Origin: Trichomonas vaginalis G3
Taxonomy: Eukaryota > Parabasalia > Trichomonadida > Trichomonadidae
Reading direction: 5' to 3'
Assembly (NCBI RefSeq): GCF_026262505.1
Contig: NC_067207.1
Location: 19,250,082 to 19,314,081 of the forward strand
Length of the DNA: 64,000 nt
This document shows positions 56,906-64,000 of the stretch, piece by piece. The notes beneath the pieces were generated by a model. It was not told the DNA's origin. It made no database searches and was given only the letters and a program-made list of their open reading frames with translations. The translations under genes and the position numbers were made by a program. Numbering within the stretch: the stretch's first letter is position 1; every line of letters starts with the position of its first letter.

Positions 56906-57267
56906 ATGGACGCACAGAACTTAGCGAATGCACAGCAACCTGGACAACCAAACCCAGAGAATATTCCAAATGAAGTTAGAATACAAACTGCAATGGCAAA
57001 CTATGGTCAAGTGCCAACAGATGTACAAATGCAAACTGCCATGTCAAATGACGCTGCGTTAGGTTTGCCACCATGGTATGCAAATATGAGATGGAAAGAG
57101 TTTTATACAAACCCTGAAGTGGGATATAAACAACTTTATGCAGATGACGCGAAACAGGAGTTGACCCAGAATATGTTTTCTACCAGAGGAGAAACAGAAT
57201 GTATGAGCTCCAGTTAAAGAATGCTATGGAACTCAACAGGAAACGTAAGAGACTAGGCGGACATTAG
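56906..57267 (+). pseudogene. M3 Gln/Asn-rich protein, broken
   Basis: Sister of 26822-27184; same start MDAQNLANAQQPGQ. Broken in M3, whole in M2. Confidence 0.65.
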
Positions 57268-57285
57268 ATTTTTACATATAGTAAA

Positions 57286-57531
57286 ATGGGTTTCTTCAGT
57301 AAGATAGGAAACTTCTTTCGAAATGTTGGAAGAGGTATATGGAATGGAAATAAAAACCGTAGGAAGAGGAATTTGGAACGGAGTCAAAAATATTGGTAAA
57401 AGGGTAGGTCAGTTTGTTGGTATTATACCTAAAGACCGCCTGAACCAGAAGAGCAAGCTCCTGTTATACAACAGCCTGAACCTGCACCACAGTCTAGTTG
57501 GCAACCAAATCCAACACCTCAACCGTATTAA
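57286..57531 (+). pseudogene. M3 amphipathic protein, broken
   Basis: Sister of 27202. Starts MGFFSKIGNFFRNVGRG, with the cationic amphipathic repeats and Pro/Gln tail. Broken. Confidence 0.55.
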
Positions 57532-57535
57532 AAAA

Positions 57536-58385
57536 TTATATTTTTACCGTTCGATAGTAGTTGTATATGAAACTAAGTTCTAAGTAAAACGCATGGTATA
57601 ATGGAATTATTCTTTTTCTTCCATCTGTAGTAAACCATACTTGAAAGTCTGAAATACTTCCACTTGGTGGTTCGTATAACTTTGTAGGTTTTTCGTAAAA
57701 GTCATTCATCAGACATAAGAAAGAGTTTTGCGCACCAGAAAATGAAGCATGAACAATAATAGCATCTGGGTCGAAAATATTTTCATATGTTCCATTAGGG
57801 TTTTCGACTTCATAAAAGTCTGGGTGTACTGGATATGCTGCAGGCTGATTTAACATCCTCATAAATCTATACCATGCCAAGTTGTTATATTTTGTAGAAA
57901 TATAAACGTTTTCTCCAAGGTCTTCTATTCTATTGATTTTAACAGTTGCATTTTTCCTGTCATAAATAATATCGAGATGGTATTCTCCTTCGTCAATGTT
58001 ATACTGTTTTGCATATTCGATATAGATATCGTTTATTTTTTCTTGAAAAGCTTGAAGAGTTGTTTCTAAGTTTACAAGCAAACTAACTTGTAAAAGTTTT
58101 CCCTGTTCAAATTTCTCATACATACGTTTTTTCTTTGTTATAGTATCGAACTTCAAAACCGACCGTAAATGGGAAACCATGTATGGCTTCTGAAATGAAC
58201 TTCATTCTACGAAAGCCAATAGCTTTTGTGACAGATGGGTCTCTTAACCATCTTAATGGGTAGTCAAAACGATAGCCTTCATGCTTTACGGTCTCTGTCT
58301 CAAACTTTTGACCGACATTAGTAAAAAGTTCATCTAATGGTTTAGTTGTAGCAACTCTTGAATTTTCTTTTTCTATTGGAAGCAT
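57536..58385 (-). pseudogene. M3 structural candidate, broken
   Basis: Sister of 27453-28296, starts MLPIEKENSRVATTKPLD. Better kept (214- and 89-codon pieces), ending FYLELSFIYNYYRTVKI. Broken. Convergent with 57286, divergent from the fibre. Confidence 0.65.
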
Positions 58386-58403
58386 ATTTTATCTATAATA
58401 AAA
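58386..58403. promoter_or_regulatory. 18-bp divergent promoter, M3
   Basis: ATTTTATCTATAATAAAA between opposing start codons (58385 and 58404); TTTTAT-type motifs read in both directions. Confidence 0.5.
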
Positions 58404-59555
58404 ATGTCGAAAGATATTGCTTCCATGAGAGAAATACAACACAACCGACAACTCATTATGCAAGCTCTAAATAAGAACACAACAAACTTTTCAAACTATT
58501 CTAAGATATCTGAGTCATTGAAAGAAGGAAACTTAAAACTGACAATAAACCCAATGACAGATGAGTTTCTGTTTCAAGACAATAAGAACCATACTGTCTG
58601 TATAAATCCAACAAAAGGAACTTTAAACGAGAAACCTATAAATGAACTTCTTTTGAAAGCAGATGTTGACAACAAAGCTGACAAAGAATATGTAGACGAT
58701 GCAATAGCAAAAGAAGAAGAAAGAGCTAACAATGCTTATGCAACAAAAGAACATACTCATCCTGAACTAGCAGACAAAACATATGTTGACAATAAAATGT
58801 CAAGTGAAGTGACAAGAGCTGAAAACGAATATTCTAAAAAGACTCATATACATTCTATATCTGAAATAACAAACTTAAACGTTAGCCTTGAAAAGAAAGC
58901 GGATAAGGAATATGTGGCTAGTAAGTTAGAGAAGAAAGCAGATAAGACTCATACACATACAAGTTTTACAACTTTTACAGCAGATGATATTACACTAAAC
59001 ACAACCTTGCCAAGTAAAGGTCCAACAATACCACCGGCAACAAGTCTTGTAGATACTTTGATATCTAATGACAATAGTATTATACATCTAAGACAGGAAC
59101 TCAATGTGCTTAAACAAATTTTGCCGAATCTTATTTACCCGGTTGGCTCATTATATGTTTCAATGAACTCTACCAGACCAGAAGTAGTACTTGGTGTTGG
59201 TGCATGGGAACAAATAGTCGACAGGTTTTTGTATTGTGCAAACTCTTCAAAGGAAACAGGTGGAAGTAAAACGATTTCAGGTGAAAATTTACCTGCACAC
59301 AGTCACTACATAGATTTAAGTACATCTCAAGCAGGTTGGCATAAGCATAGATATTGGGATTGGTCAGGAATGACAAAAGGTAAAGGATATGATGTTAAAG
59401 ACGACGTTAAGTTTGCTATAAATTGTTACTGGAGTGACACTCAGGGAGAAGGAAACCATACACATCACGTTTCAGGATATACGCAAACAACGGGACAAAG
59501 TAAAGAATACATGCCACCTTACATGACAGTTTACACATGGTATAGAATTGCTTAG
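58404..59555 (+). CDS. M3 collar-type fibre (383 aa)
   Basis: Whole. N-terminal helix (SKDIASMREIQHNRQLIMQA), a short domain ending CINPTKGTLNEKPINELLL, a rod of KADKEYVDD / DKTYVDNK coiled repeats with HTH units, then a collar domain: YPVGSLYVSMNSTRPEVVLG, GGSKTISGENLPAHSHY, NHTHHVSGY, EYMPPYMTVYTWYRIA. Related to the M1 885-residue fibre but shorter. Probably the attachment spike. Stop overlaps the convergent integrase stop. Confidence 0.82.
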   Translation: MSKDIASMREIQHNRQLIMQALNKNTTNFSNYSKISESLKEGNLKLTINPMTDEFLFQDNKNHTVCINPTKGTLNEKPINELLLKADVDNKADKEYVDDAIAKEEERANNAYATKEHTHPELADKTYVDNKMSSEVTRAENEYSKKTHIHSISEITNLNVSLEKKADKEYVASKLEKKADKTHTHTSFTTFTADDITLNTTLPSKGPTIPPATSLVDTLISNDNSIIHLRQELNVLKQILPNLIYPVGSLYVSMNSTRPEVVLGVGAWEQIVDRFLYCANSSKETGGSKTISGENLPAHSHYIDLSTSQAGWHKHRYWDWSGMTKGKGYDVKDDVKFAINCYWSDTQGEGNHTHHVSGYTQTTGQSKEYMPPYMTVYTWYRIA

Positions 59556-60510
59556 TCGTCATTTTCAACTTCTTTAGCATATTCGTCAGGAGTTGTCTTA
59601 TATTTGTTAGGAACTGTCTTTGAAAGTATACCACCTTGAACTTTGACAAGTTTGAAACGAGGTCTGACAATAGTAGTTTTATCTTCTGCTTGCAGTCTGT
59701 ACATTTTGCCATGTTTGCCTAAAACTTCATAATATTCTCTTGTATACTTTCTTCTATTTTTACGAACACGAATGTGAGTACCTGTCGGGTTCCCATTGTT
59801 GTCATAGTCAATAGTATTTTCATATGGGTCGCGTTTAGGTATTTCTATTTTTACTTTGTCACCTTTCTGAAGTTTGAAGCCGGCATTCTTTCTTGTTTGT
59901 CTCTTTTGACTAAATTATTAAATATATAGTCTTTCTCTAAGTCAGGGTTGTTTTTCATTTCTTCGGGGAGTGGTTTCCCAAACCTTTTTGCTTACGGCTA
60001 TTGTAAATATTTAAAAACTTGTCTCATCTTTGCCATGGAGAAGTGTCTATATTTGTCGTCATATGACATTTCATTTGCTTCACCACCTTGTGGTTGGTTT
60101 AAGTCTCTTAACATTTTTATACAACCGTCAATGACACCAAGAGCAGAATGGTTTTGGTCGACAATGAAATATTGGTTTACATTTTTTGAACGCAGATAGT
60201 TTTTTACATCATCTGATTTGAAAGAACTTTCACAGTCAGATGTCAGTTTTGTTGGATGGTATTTGTCAACGAATATTGTCAAAGCAGTTTTCACATCTAA
60301 AATATTTTTGGACCATAATGGTATGGCTTCACAGTATCTTGTGTTTTGACCGACAAATATTAGCCAGTATGGTGGTCCATCTGTTCTAACTCTCGGAATG
60401 TTTTCCAAGATATCCATAAACCAAGCATTTGGTGTTGAACTAAAGATTTTTATCATGAGTGCTTTCTTTGTCGCTTTAGAAACATAGGGGTCCTTGTTTG
60501 GATTCGTCAT
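59552..60510 (-). pseudogene. M3 rve-type integrase, broken
   Basis: Sister of the M2 gene. The 170-codon N-terminal piece holds the core: FMDILENIPRVRTDGPPYW, KLTSDCESSF and HSALGVIDGCIKMLRDLNQ. Few breaks. Confidence 0.85.
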
Positions 60511-60527
60511 TTTTTATCCTATAAGAA

Positions 60528-60929
60528 ATGGGTTTATTTGGCGCATTAGCAGGAGTTGCATCCAGATTTTTGCCCGCAGTGGGAACAATAGCCAGAGGTG
60601 TATTTGGAGTTGGAAGGAAGATTTTGAGTACATTAGGTATACTTAAAGAGAAAGCACAACCTATTATACAAACTGTACAGAAAGGTTGGGATGTAGCACG
60701 AGATGCAACAAATCTTATTCCAAATCCTGAAACAAGAGGAAAAGTTCAAGGATGGATGGACAATGTAGGAAGACAAGCAGGAAACTATTATAACAAAGCA
60801 AATGACTACTATAACCAAGCAGGACACTATATGGACCAAGGTGAAAGATTCTTTAACAGAGGATATAACCATGCACAACAATGGGTAAACAATAACCAAC
60901 CTCAACCGCCTCAAACGTGGGGAATGTAA
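60528..60929 (+). CDS. M3 Gly-rich/amphipathic virion-like protein (133 aa)
   Basis: Whole. Residues 1-45 are Gly/Ala/Val-rich and amphipathic (MGLFGALAGVASRFLPAV, GTIARGVFGVGRKIL). Then KGWDVARDATNLIPNPETRG and an Asn/Tyr/Gln-rich helix (NYYNKANDYYNQAGHYMDQG) ending PQPPQTWGM. The N-terminus recalls membrane-interacting capsid proteins (inference). 17 bp separate it from the integrase start. Confidence 0.65.
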   Translation: MGLFGALAGVASRFLPAVGTIARGVFGVGRKILSTLGILKEKAQPIIQTVQKGWDVARDATNLIPNPETRGKVQGWMDNVGRQAGNYYNKANDYYNQAGHYMDQGERFFNRGYNHAQQWVNNNQPQPPQTWGM

Positions 60930-60948
60930 AGTTTTTTACTGAGATGAA

Positions 60949-61098
60949 ATGAACAATACAGCATTGAGACAAATGGGTTCAAGATGGATTTGTCGGCTTC
61001 CAGCAGTTACACCACGTGTTTGTCAAGTTCTTCCTATACCTCAGGAAGTTTTAGACCGACTTAAAAAACAACAACCAGTTGAAAACAAACCAAACTAA
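60949..61098 (+). CDS. M3 small protein (49 aa)
   Basis: Sister of 31035-31187 with one Gln fewer; leader TTTTTTACTGAGATGAA. Confidence 0.55.
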   Translation: MNNTALRQMGSRWICRLPAVTPRVCQVLPIPQEVLDRLKKQQPVENKPN

Positions 61099-61117
61099 AA
61101 TTTTTTACTGAGATGAA

Positions 61118-61694
61118 ATGACCGAAGAAGTTGAAACGGTAGATTTGACACCACAAACAAAAAGTTCAGAACCATTGTCAAAACCTGTCAAAGAACTTAC
61201 AGATGAAGAGAAAAATTCAATAATAGAAAGTGCCAGGTCTGGAAATACAAACCCTAACTACAAAGTCACTTTTCATAAAAATGGAACGGCAAGTATCTCA
61301 AAAAAGAAACAGACTCTCACAAATAAAATATTGAAGTCTGAAGGAGCTTTCGAGACAACAGATGGAAAAGTTTACTTCACTGACCAACAGTTCATTATAG
61401 AACATCTCATTGACTTAGAGTCGAAATATTCTAAACTTTACAACAAACACAAAAAGTTGAAAGGAAAACAAAAACAAATGGCATATGATATTTATGAAGA
61501 TGTTGACGACACAACTGTTCCTGCAAGTGAAGTAAAGTCAGAGAAACCGAAAAGTGACGAAAAACCGATAGAAGAAGAAAAACCAAAAAACTGAAGATAA
61601 ACCAAAACCAAAGTTTAGTTTGGAAACTAAACCAAGTCAACCTTCATTAGCTGGTATGGGTTGGCGTCAAAGACTTATGGCAGCAGGCGGTTAT
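61118..61694 (+). pseudogene. M3 small-domain/coiled-coil protein, broken
   Basis: Sister of 31206, with a longer continuous part (158 codons) covering the small domain, FETTDGKVYFTDQQFIIEHL and the coiled coil. Broken near the end. Confidence 0.6.
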
Positions 61695-61732
61695 GTAAAG
61701 TAAAGAAAAAATATTTTTTTATTTTTATAAAA

Positions 61733-61978
61733 ATGCCCCCATATAGAATGGATAGAAAGTCTGCTAGAATAAAAGCAGAGTTACAAAGATATGGTTGGAG
61801 AGTTTCGAAGAATTTTAAATATAGGAAGGGAAGACCCATAAAAGTCTATGACAAATTGTCTGGTCTTCGCTACGAAATGGATTTGGAAACAGCACGTGCA
61901 AATTATCCAAACAGACTAGAGAGGTTAGAAGAAGAACGTCTTATGGACATGCCTTTCGATGTGTTAAACATTGCATGA
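61733..61978 (+). CDS. M3 small basic protein (81 aa)
   Basis: MPPYRMDRKSARIKAELQRY start at ATG 61733; the open frame extends upstream without support. Sister of 31820. Confidence 0.6.
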   Translation: MPPYRMDRKSARIKAELQRYGWRVSKNFKYRKGRPIKVYDKLSGLRYEMDLETARANYPNRLERLEEERLMDMPFDVLNIA

Positions 61979-62026
61979 AGTAAAAAATTTATTTTTAAAA
62001 AGTGACATTTTTTAATTTTATTTGAA

Positions 62027-62131
62027 ATGTACGCTGAGTTTGTTGGAGACGACCGTTGGGAAACTTGTTTGTTAGATGAGAAATATGAAATGGCATACCA
62101 TTTTAAAACAATATATTTTTACATATATTAA
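62027..62131 (+). CDS. M3 mini-ORF (34 aa)
   Basis: Sister of 32114-32218 with one substitution; stop abuts the next ATG. Confidence 0.4.
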   Translation: MYAEFVGDDRWETCLLDEKYEMAYHFKTIYFYIY

Positions 62132-62991
62132 ATGCTTCAGGTTGAAAAACAAAGAACAAAAGTAGCAGATACAAAACCGTTAGACTATATCTTTACAAAT
62201 GCTGGTAGGACTATTTCAGATGAGAAATTTCATCCCGAGTATACAGGTTTGACTATCCAATTCGTTGGCTTCAAAGTCCTTCAGATGCAAAGGCAATAGG
62301 ATTTAGAAGAGTTTTGTTTTCAAATAGAACTAACGCATTTATGTTCGCAGTATATTTTCATGGGCAGTATAAAGGTTCTGATGGTCTAATAGACAAATTT
62401 GACGAAATGAGAATCTTTACAGTTCGTTCAGACGAAAGTCTTGAGAAAACTCTAAATGACTTTCAAACTCAAATGAACAAATATTATTGGGAATTTCAAG
62501 AAAAATACGACTCTTTACTAAATGGAACATACTATCTGAAACTAGAATATGACAAGATGAACTCCACCGTTTCATTTCAAAAGATTGAAATTAACCCTCC
62601 AAGAGATACAGAGTTTTTATTTTGGAAAGTAGACAAACGTTCTTGGGCACAATTTCTTCGGTTACTAAACCAGAACGAACCATTACCACCAGATGGTCCA
62701 TTTAAATTTATACTTCCACCAGCAGATTTGACAGTTTTATAGAAACGTGTTTGACCCTCAAAATGTTATGTGTCATGCAAGTTTCAGTTCAAGCAACAAT
62801 AGTTTTCTATGTATTGGTAAGGACTTTTATGACTTTGCTTCTAAATTCTACGAACCACCTAGTAACAGTTTCTCTGACTTTCAAGTTTGGTTCACAACAA
62901 ATGGTGTGCAACATATTATTCCATTGTACTATGACTTTTATCTCGAATTGTCTTTCATATATAACTACGGAAAAGTGCTGAAAAAGTATTG
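62132..62991 (+). pseudogene. M3 structural candidate, second paralogue, broken
   Basis: Sister of 32219. Main open piece 62314-62742 with FAVYFHGQYKGSDGLIDKFD and FWKVDKRSWAQFLRLLNQNE; end FYLELSFIYNYGKVLKKY. Broken. Confidence 0.6.
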
Positions 62992-63013
62992 AAAAATAAT
63001 GTTTATGTTAGAA

Positions 63014-63027
63014 TGTTAGATCTAACA
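63014..63027. repeat. AGATCT palindrome TGTTAGATCTAACA, M3
   Basis: Perfect palindrome followed by two ACGTTTTCTAAC units, as at 33102 in M2. Confidence 0.8.
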
Positions 63028-63129
63028 CGTTTTCTAACACGTTTTCTAACATCGTAGAAAACTCATGAAAACAATTTATTTTTGACACTTTCACAAAAAA
63101 CATAAAAAAGTGAAGTTAAAATGAGATGT

Positions 63130-63505
63130 TTACTGAACTGGTTGGATGTCGCCTTCACAGGTTATGTAGAATGGTTGACCCGAGAAGTGGAACAGTGCTC
63201 TGAGAATTTGTATAATTCGTGGAATTGGACTCTCTCTGTTTGGAAGTAGTATCCAAGGACGTTTGTTTAGGAACTTAACAAGAGCTTCTTTCTTTGCTTG
63301 CTTTATGTCGTCGAAAGGAGTGTTTTCTGGTATTTGAATTGGAATTCCAGTCGAAGTCTCGAGATTCAAGCAGCCTTCCAGAAATAGTGGTGAACTTGAC
63401 CTTGGGCTTCATGACCTTGCGCAAGTAGTAGTCTTTTACGCAGTCGTTAATTTCAATTAGGTAAACTGCCTCGTCAAATCCTTCTGGCATTCCGAGTCCT
63501 TCCAT
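63130..63505 (-). pseudogene. M3 small protein, broken
   Basis: Sister of 33219. Starts MEGLGMPEGFDEAVYLIEIN, differing from M2 (MVEVEPTDEAIYLIELN) exactly where it meets the minisatellite. Ends RPWILLPNRESPIPR ... GDIQPVQ. Broken. Confidence 0.5.
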
Positions 63506-63785
63506 CCGACAGAAAAAGTTTTTCCTTCCGACAGAAAAAATTTTTCCTTCCGACAGAAAAAGTTTTTCCTTCCGACAGAAAAAGTTTTTCCAGTTTTCCG
63601 TCCGTAAACCATTCAAATTTTCGAAAATTGAGAACTTTTTGGTCGAACTTCAGAAAAAGTTTTTCCTTCCAACAGAAAAAGTTTTTCCTTCCGACAGAAA
63701 AAGTTTTTCCTTCCGACAGAAAAAGTTTTTCCTTCCAACAGGAAAAGTTTTTCCTTCCAACAGGAAAAGTTCTTCCTTCTGACAG
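63506..63785. repeat. 22-bp minisatellite (CTTCCGACAGAAAAAGTTTT)
   Basis: About ten units of 22 bp in two runs separated by about 65 bp of unrelated DNA (63595-63655). At the same position M2 has an unrelated 21-bp array. Long frames through it (KNFFCRKEKLFLSEGK) are repeat translations. Confidence 0.9.
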
Positions 63786-63796
63786 GACACAAACGA

Positions 63797-64000
63797 ATGT
63801 CCCACGTCCCACCAACCCAGTCCATTCCCAAACCAGAGGAACCTAAAGAACCACAACAGTCTCCTCAGCAACCTCAGTTCCAGCAAGTACCTCCGAATTT
63901 CTACCAATTTCCACCTCAAGGTTACTACCCACCACAAGGCTTCCCGAACTACCCTCCTCTGCCTATGCCTTACTTCCCCAACCCTTGGATGTTCCAGCAA
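63797..64000 (+). CDS. M3 Pro/Gln/Tyr-rich protein, partial
   Basis: MSHVPPTQSIPKPEEPKEPQ onward, then PPNFYQFPPQGYYPPQGFPN, running off the window end. Sister of 34005 with a different Pro/Gln segment (QQSPQQPQ against APAPAPQ). Confidence 0.5.
   Translation, partial: MSHVPPTQSIPKPEEPKEPQQSPQQPQFQQVPPNFYQFPPQGYYPPQGFPNYPPLPMPYFPNPWMFQQ

Larger units (their letters stand above)
55686..64000. mobile_element. Maverick/Polinton-like element M3, left part only
   Basis: Begins AGGTAGTGGGGCTTCC, the M2 end with a slightly shorter tip, and the same hairpin (55693-55725). Gene order and sequence follow M2 25598-34300 closely. Runs off the window, so its right half is unseen. About ten breaks in this part, though methyltransferase, fibre and several small genes look whole. 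Would-be target duplication lies in the A-run and cannot be confirmed. Confidence 0.88.

Noticed and set aside
63474-64000. Lys/Phe-rich proteins (KNFFCRKEKLFLSEGK)
   Set aside because: Three overlapping minus-strand frames are translations of the 22-bp repeat and of the antisense of the Pro-rich gene.
1-64000. tRNA or rRNA genes
   Set aside because: I saw no cloverleaf with tRNA box motifs and no rRNA-like conserved blocks.

Overview
The window looks like the nuclear genome of Trichomonas vaginalis or a very close parabasalid. This is inferred from AT-rich sequence, intronless genes, Polinton/Maverick elements with DNA polymerase B and a retroviral-type integrase, KilA-N genes, Tvmar-like mariners and TCAYWW-type initiator motifs a few bases before start codons. 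No database search was possible.

Layout: (1) 1-3796, about 300 bases at 25289-25597, and 51170-55685 belong to a host tandem array of at least four paralogous genes (copies A-D) for a predicted repetitive, beta-helix-like protein. Copy B is split by a mariner (2282-3582, TA duplication) and by a Maverick. (2) 3797-25288 is a complete Maverick, here M1: 21.5 kb, TIRs of 862/874 bp, 5-bp target duplication CAAGT. It holds PolB, integrase, packaging ATPase, major capsid candidate, a phage-tail-collar-like fibre, minor structural candidates and a KilA-N block. Some genes are whole and many are broken. (3) 25598-51169 is a second, differently organised element, M2: 25.6 kb, short TIRs with a hairpin, target duplication AGAGA. 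Its left half has a Dam-like methyltransferase, small membrane-active-looking proteins, fibre and integrase. Its middle is a block of KilA-N genes, tandem repeats and GATC-centred palindromes. Its right half has packaging ATPase, a superfamily 3 helicase, capsid genes and a 1022-residue coiled-coil protein. An intact mariner (43437-44736) sits inside it. I found no PolB in M2. (4) 55686-64000 is the left part of M3, a sister of the left part of M2, running off the window.

The most interesting signal is a family of at least 17 palindromes centred on AGATCT. Their arms change together (GTGAG/CTCAC or GTTAG/CTAAC). They lie between genes and bound a set of units (a KilA-N gene, a KilA-N/T5orf172 gene, a 313-residue protein, the TIR gene) that share a promoter-like leader. 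Nearly identical units occur, in a different order, in M1 and M2, whose other genes are strongly diverged. This suggests an exchangeable gene cassette system.

Both elements appear to follow one virus-like plan: integrase for insertion, PolB (M1) or S3 helicase (M2) for replication, ATPase plus capsid proteins for packaging, and a collar fibre for attachment. M1 and M2 are treated here as fossils: whole in outline, with roughly 15 or more broken places in M1, several dozen in M2, and about ten in the visible part of M3.
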